Of a stretch of 6,552 bases of DNA, positions 1 to 5,923 are shown one piece after another. The notes below the pieces were generated by a model that had not been told where the DNA came from, made no database searches, and saw only the letters and a program-made list of their open reading frames with translations. Position numbers and translations under genes: made by a program. The first letter of the stretch is position 1; the number at the start of each line of letters is the position of its first letter. Origin of the DNA: Calditrichota bacterium (GTDB lineage: Bacteria > Electryoneota > RPQS01); contig JAGVEU010000171.1 in assembly GCA_020057985.1 (NCBI GenBank), forward strand, positions 1-6,552, in the 5' to 3' direction.

Positions 1-429
1 ACTACCGGTCCATCCCCATTGCGTGCCCGTGCAATCGTAGACCCGGCTCCATACGACTATGCCACTGTCCGCTCGGGCGCGCAACAAATATAATCCATTG
101 TTTTGTGAACTGATGGACACCGATCCCGTCAACAACACGTCACCTATTGACGTCTGTTGGAAGATGGCACCGTATCCTGAACCACCCAATTGAGTGTATC
201 TTTGCCTCCAGATTTCCTGACCACTCAGATTAATCCGGGCCGCGACAGGCACTCCGGAATACAATTCTCGTGGCCCTGCCAAGACAACGCTCCCATCCGA
301 TAGTTCTATTGCGGAACTCGGATACATTGCGGTGGCAATCACGCCGGTCCAAAGCGTGTCACCATTGTCATTGTAGCGAATGAATAGTGTGTTGGTTGCG
401 CTCGGGACCCCCGGGCCAAAAGAGTGCGT
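1..429 (-). pseudogene. Continuation of propeller gene D beyond an in-frame TGA (3' end outside window)
   Basis: This stretch stays open for 143 codons in exactly the same frame as the upstream part of gene D (430-1023), separated only by the TGA at 430-432. Translation shows the same family repeats: NDNGDTLWTGVI about 20 codons after the stop, then LSDGSVVLAG, then SIGDVLLTG, and SGIVVWSRVYD near the edge. These match the [D]GG[YF]xxxG and GDTLW signatures of the paralogues B and C. Trp codons here are TGG (three in the repeat positions), so nothing suggests that TGA is generally read as Trp. By comparison with B and C, about one more blade and the sorting domain should lie to the left of the window. 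It is either the tail of a gene broken by one nonsense change, or a part translated by readthrough, or the stop is a sequence error. No independent start or ribosome site was identified. Confidence 0.8.
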
Positions 430-1023
430 TCAACCGGCGGAAAAGCAACCGCCGTCGGCTGTGGCGACGATGGCCTGCCCACAGTCATAGAATTCGCCTC
501 CATACAACTGTGTCCAAAGGGTGTCGCCATCGCTATTTAGCCGAGCTGTGTAGGCTTCATCATTCAAACCGCCGATCACATAGAAGCCGCCATCCTGTGC
601 ACGGGAGACACCCTTCAGCGATGGAGCTTCGGCAGCCGTAAACAGATGCTCACAGCAGTCATTCAGCACCCCTTCCGAGTTCAGGTGCAAGACGCACCAC
701 CCCGCTCCACGGCTCGCCGTTCGATCATCCGACAATACCGTGAAGGAACCATTTTCTTCCGCCCAGATACCAAGCGGGACTCCCTGCTCGAGGGTATCAG
801 TTTGATAATACCAAATCACATTGCCCGTCTCATTCAAGCGGAAGAAACTGGGTACTCCAGAGGTACGCGATGCCACCAGATAACCCCCGGTTGGAATCGC
901 CGTAATCACACGCCCATCTTCATTGAACCCAGAGTCCAAGTATCTCGTCCACAAGGTATCAGGCGGCTGAGCAAATGCCTGCGTGACGAAAAGAGTCAGA
1001 GCAATTATTACGTTTAGTTTCAT
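430..1023 (-). CDS. Gene D: secreted beta-propeller repeat protein, N-terminal part, stopped early by TGA
   Basis: 197 codons precede a TGA. The protein opens with a signal peptide (residues 1-18, K at 2, hydrophobic core, AFA before Gln19) followed by QPPDTLWTR, nearly identical to gene B. Propeller-type repeats follow: GGYLVAS near 46-52, GSFTVLS near 92-98, DGGFYVIGG near 144-152 and DGGCFSAG near 190-197, with linkers such as GDTLWTQLYGG. Start choice: an ATG at 1041 is in frame, but it adds six polar residues ahead of the signal peptide, and alignment with gene B places the start at 1023. No Shine-Dalgarno is visible before it (gtgaaccaaac then ATG). A product ending here would have four of about seven blades and no sorting domain, so it could neither close a propeller nor use the T9SS tail. 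The role is unknown beyond being an exported propeller. It lies 157 nt downstream of gene A. Confidence 0.82.
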   Translation of the reverse strand: MKLNVIIALTLFVTQAFAQPPDTLWTRYLDSGFNEDGRVITAIPTGGYLVASRTSGVPSFFRLNETGNVIWYYQTDTLEQGVPLGIWAEENGSFTVLSDDRTASRGAGWCVLHLNSEGVLNDCCEHLFTAAEAPSLKGVSRAQDGGFYVIGGLNDEAYTARLNSDGDTLWTQLYGGEFYDCGQAIVATADGGCFSAG

Positions 1024-1050
1024 GTTTGGTTCACATTTCATTTAAGGGTT

Positions 1051-1071
1051 GCGCCGCACGGCCGTGCGCTC
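1051..1071. repeat. 21-nt palindromic repeat, copy 1
   Basis: This 21-nt sequence recurs at 1157-1177 in the same orientation with one difference (20 of 21 identical). Its core, 1055-1068 (CGCACGGCCGTGCG), is a perfect 14-nt palindrome. The two copies bracket the 62-nt element at 1075-1136. It could be a REP-like interspersed palindrome, a protein binding site or an RNA hairpin; the function is not known. Confidence 0.7.
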
Positions 1072-1074
1072 CAG

Positions 1075-1136
1075 TCCGCTGAGCGGGGTCATCGGTGCAA
1101 AGCCTCTCGGCATTCGCACACCCTGACCCTGCCGGA
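1075..1136 (-). repeat. 62-nt structured intergenic element, copy 1 (upstream of gene D)
   Basis: The element aligns without gaps to 4101-4162 (48 of 62 positions identical). Both copies start with TCCG and end with CGGA, and carry an inner inverted pair: here GCGGGGTC (1083-1090) against GACCCTGC (1125-1132), including one G-T wobble. Further in, GTGC (1095-1098) can pair with GCAC (1116-1119), and GCC (1102-1104) with GGC (1109-1111) around a TCTC loop. It ends 51 nt upstream of the gene D start, close to the 46-nt distance of the second copy from gene B. It may be a 5' leader RNA structure, a leftover of gene duplication, or a small interspersed repeat. The strand given is that of the flanking genes. 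Confidence 0.7.
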
Positions 1137-1156
1137 ATCCTTAACAGATATGCGTA

Positions 1157-1177
1157 GCGCCGCACAGCCGTGCGCTC
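1157..1177. repeat. 21-nt palindromic repeat, copy 2
   Basis: This is the partner of 1051-1071, with a single G-to-A difference that falls in the predicted loop. A five-base stem, CGCAC/GTGCG, is kept around an AGCC loop (1161-1174). It starts three bases past the stop codon of gene A, where a terminator could sit. No T-run follows on the minus strand, so a classical intrinsic terminator is not supported. Confidence 0.68.
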
Positions 1178-1180
1178 TTT

Positions 1181-2578
1181 CTATTTCAACAGCAACAATT
1201 TCTGCGTCTTCACAAGTCCCGCACTCTCCAACCTCGCGAAATAAATCCCCGACGGCAAACCCGCGCCATCGAAAGTGAAGCGATGCTCGCCCGCTTCAAG
1301 CACTCCCTCGTGAATCGTTCGCACCTCGCGGCCTGTGATGTCGAAGACGGACACTCTTGCTTGACTTGATCTCTCTTGAATGAGTGATAGTGTCGTGGAC
1401 GAGTTAAACGGATTAGGATAGCATGACAAGAGACCCTGTGAATGTGGAAGGAGGGCATTCTGCGCAGCCGCCTGAGGGCGACCATCCACATTCAGATATG
1501 CAGCCGCAAACCGTTGTGAGTCCTGATCCACCATGACAAGGATGTATGCGATGACGAGGCCATGGCTAAAGGCTTGACCGTCGCGATAAACATACTGCGC
1601 TCCTTGAGGAGAGTTCTGCGCCGATAGATCTGCAACGTGATGGTCGCTGGGGTTTCCTCCGTAGGGCACTGGCCGCCAAATCTCAAAGCGAGCAAGAGTG
1701 TTCTCCCGCAGGGTATTCCAGTGCAGTGCCACAGTGTCTCCCTCAATCACTGCAATCATGGTATCAAGGCGTGCTGAAGGAATTTCCTCAATAAGACTCA
1801 CAGTGATGCAGCCGACGTCGCCGCCGACAACCCGCGTAGACCAACCTCCCCACGGATATCTACGCCACAACTCCGCATTCATCCTAAACTGCAAAGCCGG
1901 TTCGCAACCACCCATGCAACCGGAAGTCAACTCAATGACTGGCGGCCGGAACACGCTCGGGCAATGACTGACATAGGTTGTGGTCGCACCCCCATAACAT
2001 GTCACCAAGCATTGATGAAACGAGGTGGGATCTACCCAATCGAAGTCTAGCTCGCCGGTACTCGGATCACATGAAGGCATCGGCACACCTGCCAATCCAC
2101 AGGTCCATTGCTGCAAAGAGAATACTGCCATCAACAGTTCACCATCGTCCGGTATCGTGATTACCGGGCTTGTATAGCATGAGTCCATTTCCTGTCCAAA
2201 AAATACCCGAAGATAGACCCTGAGTGAATCAAATTCATCCCACAGCCCCCGATAGCCTATGAATGGCGGGCTTACAAGTGTTCCATTCGATTCAAGCTGG
2301 AAGTTGCGGTAGCTATACACGGACATCTCGGGGATGCAGATCACTCCAGGCATCATGATACATACGGGTTGAGGGTCCGTCCCATCCGGACCATCTTCAT
2401 CTCGGTCAATGTAAACAAACGCGAGTATGTGGCTGTCGAGGATTTGGCCGGAACCATTGCAGCGGGAAGTGAAAGGAGCATCCTCGGTAATGATTATAGC
2501 CATCCATGTTGACATTGGCTGAGCCATTGCTACCGTGGCCAAGAGGCCAACTACAAGCGAAGCTAAGATCATCTTCAT
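1181..2578 (-). CDS. Gene A: secreted cysteine-rich protein with T9SS type A sorting domain
   Basis: 465 residues. Residues 1-19 form a signal peptide (KM, hydrophobic core, AMA before Gln20). The ATG is preceded by TGGGAG six bases away (2585-2590), which supports this start. Residues about 25-260 are a body I do not recognise, with twelve cysteines (40, 73, 81, 134, 160, 170, 190, 194, 206, 221, 225, 257) and an acidic DRDEDGPDGTD stretch near 58-68. The even cysteine count in an exported protein suggests disulfides; this is inference. Residues about 275-365 (DTVALHWNTLRENTLARFEIWRP) look like a fibronectin III-like domain of the sort often placed before sorting domains. Residues 387-465 are the sorting domain, beginning YPNPFNS (Ser where Pro is usual), then VFDITGREV and FDGAGLPSGIYFARL. 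It is not a propeller, although its tail is nearly the same as in genes B and C. Ligand or activity is unknown. Confidence 0.9.
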   Translation of the reverse strand: MKMILASLVVGLLATVAMAQPMSTWMAIIITEDAPFTSRCNGSGQILDSHILAFVYIDRDEDGPDGTDPQPVCIMMPGVICIPEMSVYSYRNFQLESNGTLVSPPFIGYRGLWDEFDSLRVYLRVFFGQEMDSCYTSPVITIPDDGELLMAVFSLQQWTCGLAGVPMPSCDPSTGELDFDWVDPTSFHQCLVTCYGGATTTYVSHCPSVFRPPVIELTSGCMGGCEPALQFRMNAELWRRYPWGGWSTRVVGGDVGCITVSLIEEIPSARLDTMIAVIEGDTVALHWNTLRENTLARFEIWRPVPYGGNPSDHHVADLSAQNSPQGAQYVYRDGQAFSHGLVIAYILVMVDQDSQRFAAAYLNVDGRPQAAAQNALLPHSQGLLSCYPNPFNSSTTLSLIQERSSQARVSVFDITGREVRTIHEGVLEAGEHRFTFDGAGLPSGIYFARLESAGLVKTQKLLLLK

Positions 2579-2584
2579 GATTGA

Positions 2585-2590
2585 CTCCCA
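2585..2590 (-). promoter_or_regulatory. Shine-Dalgarno of gene A
   Basis: TGGGAG on the minus strand lies six bases before the ATG at 2578. It supports the chosen start and contrasts with genes B and D, which lack such a site. Confidence 0.65.
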
Positions 2591-2640
2591 ATAAAAAATG
2601 AAAATACAAAAGAGGACAGTTCAAACTGCATTTGCTTATA

Positions 2641-2672
2641 CCCCCTTGTCTCCCTACTACTCGTGGAGGGAG
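2641..2672. repeat. C-rich/G-rich imperfect palindrome, copy 1 (upstream of gene A)
   Basis: This is the first of three related 31-33 nt sequences (others at 5721-5751 and 5924-5956). All run CCCC(C)TT-like, then a C-rich block, then ACTRYTCGYGGAGGGAG on the plus strand. The left C-rich arm (here CTCCCTAC) can pair imperfectly with the right arm GTGGAGGGAG around a short loop. It lies in the 108-nt gap between genes B and A, ending about 62 nt upstream of the gene A start. All three copies share one orientation relative to the genes. It may be an interspersed palindrome or a leader hairpin; the function is unknown. Confidence 0.65.
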
Positions 2673-2686
2673 GCAGATCAAGAATT

Positions 2687-4054
2687 CTATTTCAATAACA
2701 ACAACTTCTGTGTCTTCACAAGTCCCGCACTTTCCAACCGCGCAAAATAAATCCCGGACGGCAAACCAGCACCATCAAACGTAAAGCGATGCTCGCCTGC
2801 CCCAAGAACTCCCTCATGAATCACGCACACCTCGCGGCCAGTAATGTCGTATACTGTGAGGCGAGACTCACTCGTGTGCGGGAGCGTGATGGCGATGTTC
2901 GCAGTTGGGTTAAAGGGATTAGGAAAGGCAGAAAACGAATACTGCAAAGGCAAAGCACTCGGCAGTGGCGAACTGGACGGAGTGCTTTCCCGCAGTTTCG
3001 CGAGGTATGCCGCAATCCAAGGATTTGGTTCTGCATAGCCATAGCGGCCAGCAACCACATAGCAGCTATCAGATACCTGCTGCACGGCATGGGCAAGGTC
3101 GGTCAAAGAGCCGCCCCACATCTTCGTCCATAAGGTATCCCCGGATGAGTCATACTTCGCCACGAAGACATTACAATCCGCCGAACCTCGGCAGCCGGCA
3201 GTGAGGAAACCACCATCCAGGGTTCCCGCAACCGCCATGAGATTGCCGAAGAAAAGGCTCGATTGACTCTCCCAGAGAACGTCACCGGAGCTATCGGTGC
3301 GGATGAAAGAGTTATAGCCACAGACAGCATAACCACCGTCGGCAAGCCGAATCAACTGGTTTCCGTGACCATCGAATCCACCGCCATAATAGTGGAACCA
3401 CAGAGAGTCGCCGGCGGTATCGGTTCTGATTAGAAACACGCCCCCGGTTTCATTCTGGGTGCCGGAGCAGGCGAAACCTCCATCGGGGAGAGCAACAACC
3501 GATTTCACTTCCCCGCCGAGATCACGGGACCAGATCACATTTCCAAGACTGTCAAGCCGCACCAAGCCATCAATGCCAATACCGGTAACGGCAAAGCCAG
3601 CATTCGTTTGAACGACTTCACCGCCTTCCCACGCACCGGAAAGACCGCTATCCGGCCAGGTTCTGGTCCAAACTGTATCCCCTTCACTCGTGAAGCGGCG
3701 AAGATACATTTTCATACGCTCTCCCTGATTCTCTACAACGCCACCGAATGCGATGTAGCCGCCATCGTGAGTCTGTCTTGCTGAGTAGAAGCCCGAGACG
3801 TGGGTCTCTGCCGGATTATCCTGCCAATTCCAAACCAGATTGCCGAGGCTGTCGGTTTTCAGGATAAAAGCCATCGGCAAAGAGTTGATTCGCGTCCACC
3901 CTGCGAGGACGTAGCCTCCGTCGGTGGTCAATTGCACAGAGAACGCTTCCGCTTCGTTGCCGCCATAGAATACCCGTGTCCACACGGTGTCCGGCGGCTG
4001 AGCAAACGCCTGCACAACGAACAAACTCAGAACGGTTGTTAAGATATATTTCAT
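2687..4054 (-). CDS. Gene B: secreted seven-repeat beta-propeller protein with T9SS type A sorting domain
   Basis: 455 residues. Signal peptide at 1-18 (AFA before Gln19), then QPPDTVWTR. Seven repeats with a [DN]xG[YF]xxxG core lie near residues 45-52, 97-104, 151-158, 191-198, 239-246, 280-287 and 329-336. They are spaced about 40-55 residues apart and most are preceded by TDSxGDTLW-type strands. Seven such units fit one seven-bladed propeller, a fold inferred from the repeats and not proven. A Ser/Pro-rich linker (about 357-370) leads to the sorting domain from FPNPFNP at 377-383 to KTQKLLLLK at the end. The last 37 residues equal those of gene A. The mature protein should be surface-attached or released through T9SS. 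No catalytic motif is visible, so binding or adhesion is only a guess. The ATG lacks a Shine-Dalgarno; the signal peptide fixes the start. It follows gene C after 119 nt, and a 62-nt element lies 46 nt upstream. Confidence 0.92.
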   Translation of the reverse strand: MKYILTTVLSLFVVQAFAQPPDTVWTRVFYGGNEAEAFSVQLTTDGGYVLAGWTRINSLPMAFILKTDSLGNLVWNWQDNPAETHVSGFYSARQTHDGGYIAFGGVVENQGERMKMYLRRFTSEGDTVWTRTWPDSGLSGAWEGGEVVQTNAGFAVTGIGIDGLVRLDSLGNVIWSRDLGGEVKSVVALPDGGFACSGTQNETGGVFLIRTDTAGDSLWFHYYGGGFDGHGNQLIRLADGGYAVCGYNSFIRTDSSGDVLWESQSSLFFGNLMAVAGTLDGGFLTAGCRGSADCNVFVAKYDSSGDTLWTKMWGGSLTDLAHAVQQVSDSCYVVAGRYGYAEPNPWIAAYLAKLRESTPSSSPLPSALPLQYSFSAFPNPFNPTANIAITLPHTSESRLTVYDITGREVCVIHEGVLGAGEHRFTFDGAGLPSGIYFARLESAGLVKTQKLLLLK

Positions 4055-4100
4055 GTCTGGATTAGGTTTTGTTGAATCGTAGTGCCGAACCGCTTCTCTC

Positions 4101-4162
4101 TCCGCCGAGCAGGGTTATCAGTGCAGAGTCTCATAGCATTAGTACACTCAAACCCTGCCGGA
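4101..4162 (-). repeat. 62-nt structured intergenic element, copy 2 (upstream of gene B)
   Basis: This is the gapless partner of 1075-1136. Its ends TCCG and CGGA are kept, and the inner arms are GCAGGGTT (4109-4116) and AACCCTGC (4151-4158), a perfect eight-base pairing. Compared with copy 1, the pair C1090-G1125 has become T4116-A4151, and the G-T wobble 1085/1130 has become A4111-T4156. These changes keep or improve pairing. The inner GTGC (4121-4124) can still pair with GTAC (4141-4144) through one wobble. The element ends 46 nt before the gene B ATG. Confidence 0.72.
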
Positions 4163-4173
4163 ATCTTGAGGAG

Positions 4174-5640
4174 TTATTTCAACAGCAACAACTTCTGCGT
4201 CTTCACAACCCCCCCACTCTCTACCCGCGCGAAGTAAATCCCCGACGGCAAACCAGCGCCATCGAATGTGAAGTGATGCGCGCCCGCTTCAAGCACTCCC
4301 TCATGAAGCATTTGCACCTCGCGGCCTGTGATATCGTAAACCGTAAGGCGAGCTTTGCTGGTATGCGGGAGAGTAATGGAGATATTGGTTGTTGGGTTGA
4401 AGGGGTTGGGGAAAGCGGAAAGTGCAACACGCTGCGGAGTTGCTGCGGGCACCCATTCTCCAGCCCATAGTGGATCTGGAGCCAGCCGAACAACGTACGC
4501 TGATGAGGGCTCTCCGAACAGCATCCGGTAGCCCACAACCACATACCCGCCGTCCGCCGTGAGACAAGCACCGAGCGCTGTGGTGGACTCGTATTGCCTT
4601 TGAATCCGGTCTGTCCAGAGGGTATCTCCGTTGTCATCGGTGCGCATCAGGTAAACATCAAAATACGTTGTGCCTTCGTCCCACCATCTCCCAACTGTTA
4701 CGAAACCGCCGCCCGGTGCTGGAAGCAACGCATAGGCTTTCGTGGTCGAGTAGTCATTCCCGAGAGCGTAGAATCGTGTCCAGAGCGTATTCGCCTGACG
4801 GTCGAGGCGTATCAAGAACTCCATGGACATTCCCCAGTTCTCACCGGCACTTATGTAGCCAGTGAACACGTAGCCCTGGTCTGCCGTGCGCAGCATAGCG
4901 TACGCGCCGGCAGGTAAGTCATAGACATGAGATGTAAGGCGATTGCCGACGCTGTCTGTAAACACGAGGAAAGGGCGCCAGGGTGTTTCGATGCCTACAG
5001 TGTCGGAAAAACCAACCATTGCAAAGCCCCCGTCGTCTGACCCCACGATCGCCCGGCCCACAGTCGTGCCATTACCGTCTTCGTAAATATTGTAGCTCAA
5101 TGAGTCACCTTCCGGACTGACCCGAATGAACAGCGTTCTTGTAAGACTACTCCATCGGTAGGCTTTTCCGGTTAGGACAAAGTTCCCGTCCGGTGTCTCG
5201 ACAATAGCGAACGCAGTATCTCTCATTGTGCTGGTGAAGGCGCGTGACCACAGGAGGAGTCCTGCATCGTCTATTCTGACAACAAAGGCTCGAGCGAGGG
5301 AATCACCTGACGGGCGCGCGCTGCCGGCAAGGGCAAACCCACCGTCATGTGTTTGGATCACGGCTCTCGCGGTTGCACCTGCGGAGTAGCCGTAAGTGCG
5401 TGTCCACGCTGTTTCCCCCGCAGCTGTCAGTCGAATAGCGAGAATCGAATCGGCGCCAAGACACTCCGCACGTCCGACAACAAGAAAACCCTCGTCCGAT
5501 GTGGAACAAACTGCAAAGGCCTGCGTGCTGAAGTTCAGGTTATGACGGAATGACCTGGTCCACAGCGAATCCGGCGGCTGAGCAAACACGGTTGAGACCA
5601 GAAGGAAGATTATTAGGAAGCGAAGAACTGTTGTTTTCAC
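4174..5640 (-). CDS. Gene C: secreted seven-repeat beta-propeller protein with T9SS type A sorting domain
   Basis: 488 residues from a GTG start. GTG at 5640 is chosen because AGGAGG sits five bases upstream (5646-5651) and it places a clean signal peptide at residues 1-20 (KTTVLRF, hydrophobic core, VFA before Gln21). A longer in-frame start at 5781 would bury that signal and overlap the small gene upstream. Seven repeats have cores near 48-56, 98-106, 150-158, 202-210, 253-261, 309-317 and 362-370 (for example THDGGFALAG, TADGGYVVVG), at a regular spacing of 50-56 residues, with NGDTLWT-type strands between. The sorting domain runs from FPNPFNP (410-416) through VYDITGREV to KTQKLLLLK. It is a paralogue of B and D with the same mature N-terminus QPPDSLWTR. 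A seven-bladed propeller and T9SS export are inferred; the ligand is unknown. It is the first gene of the secreted array. Confidence 0.92.
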   Translation of the reverse strand: MKTTVLRFLIIFLLVSTVFAQPPDSLWTRSFRHNLNFSTQAFAVCSTSDEGFLVVGRAECLGADSILAIRLTAAGETAWTRTYGYSAGATARAVIQTHDGGFALAGSARPSGDSLARAFVVRIDDAGLLLWSRAFTSTMRDTAFAIVETPDGNFVLTGKAYRWSSLTRTLFIRVSPEGDSLSYNIYEDGNGTTVGRAIVGSDDGGFAMVGFSDTVGIETPWRPFLVFTDSVGNRLTSHVYDLPAGAYAMLRTADQGYVFTGYISAGENWGMSMEFLIRLDRQANTLWTRFYALGNDYSTTKAYALLPAPGGGFVTVGRWWDEGTTYFDVYLMRTDDNGDTLWTDRIQRQYESTTALGACLTADGGYVVVGYRMLFGEPSSAYVVRLAPDPLWAGEWVPAATPQRVALSAFPNPFNPTTNISITLPHTSKARLTVYDITGREVQMLHEGVLEAGAHHFTFDGAGLPSGIYFARVESGGVVKTQKLLLLK

Positions 5641-5645
5641 GGCAG

Positions 5646-5651
5646 CCTCCT
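5646..5651 (-). promoter_or_regulatory. Shine-Dalgarno deciding the GTG start of gene C
   Basis: AGGAGG on the minus strand is followed by CTGCC and then GTG at 5638-5640. This is a full-strength site with ordinary spacing, and no ATG follows until well inside the mature protein, so the GTG is the best supported start. Confidence 0.8.
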
Positions 5652-5720
5652 GAATTTGCGCGAAAATTAAGAATGCGAGGCTAAAGAGTAAACGAGAAAT
5701 CAGATACAAGAAAAGATGAT

Positions 5721-5751
5721 CCCCTGCTTCCCCCACTATTCGCGGAGGGAG
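5721..5751. repeat. C-rich/G-rich imperfect palindrome, copy 2 (upstream of gene C)
   Basis: This is the second copy of the family at 2641-2672 and 5924-5956. It lies between the small membrane gene (stop at 5762) and gene C, 80 nt before the GTG start. It differs from the others mainly by GCG for GTG in the right arm and by the spacer between the two C-rich blocks. Confidence 0.65.
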
Positions 5752-5761
5752 AGCAGAGCGT

Positions 5762-5911
5762 TCACCGAATGCGCCGCCCAAACATCAGCCTTGCCATCAG
5801 CACAACCGTTACGGCAAGAATGAAAAGAATGACGCCGCGCGGCTGGTTCCAGAGGATAAGGATCAGGACGCAGAGCAGAAGAGTGAAGACGGACCAGCCG
5901 AGGGTTTTCAT
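5762..5911 (-). CDS. Small 49-residue protein with two predicted membrane segments
   Basis: A short open frame between the Clp gene and gene C. It starts MKTLGWSVF and ends GRRIR before a TGA at 5762-5764. Residues about 7-21 (SVFTLLLCVLILILW) and 27-44 (VILFILAVTVVLMARLMF) are strongly hydrophobic, with the short turn NQPRG between them and a basic end. This fits a two-helix inner membrane hairpin with the C-terminus probably in the cytoplasm by the positive-inside rule. The amphipathic layout would be unlikely in random frame, which is the main support for it being real. The ribosome site is poor: a G-run lies 11-12 bases before the ATG. An in-frame GTG four codons upstream is an alternative start. 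I recognise no family and propose no function. Confidence 0.6.
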   Translation of the reverse strand: MKTLGWSVFTLLLCVLILILWNQPRGVILFILAVTVVLMARLMFGRRIR

Positions 5912-5923
5912 AGGTTCATGCAC

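Noticed and set aside
385..432. Selenocysteine at the TGA of gene D: a GGG-GGT-CCC hairpin core lies about 18-26 nt after the stop, flanked more distantly by TTGG and CCAA.
   Set aside because: The longer stem is poor, the site is a variable non-catalytic propeller position, and no selenoprotein family or Sec machinery is visible.
646..1017. Plus-strand open frames opposite the propeller genes, for example 646-1017 and 4069-4470.
   Set aside because: They lie antisense to well supported genes, have no recognisable domains and show the composition expected of shadow frames.
1024..1041. Gene D starting at the ATG at 1041.
   Set aside because: It adds MKCEPN ahead of a signal peptide that aligns from its first residue with gene B when started at 1023.
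1157..1177. Intrinsic terminator for gene A at the 21-nt palindrome.
   Set aside because: There is a stem but no T-run after it on the minus strand, and the same sequence recurs at 1051-1071 where no gene ends.
2579..2640. Promoter upstream of gene A in the T-rich stretch before the Shine-Dalgarno.
   Set aside because: No pair of boxes with acceptable spacing could be seen, either of the sigma-70 type or of the Bacteroidota TTG/TAnnTTTG type.
4174..5781. Longer gene C starting at 5781.
   Set aside because: It would place 47 residues before the signal peptide and overlap the small gene. The AGGAGG plus GTG at 5640 explains the start better.
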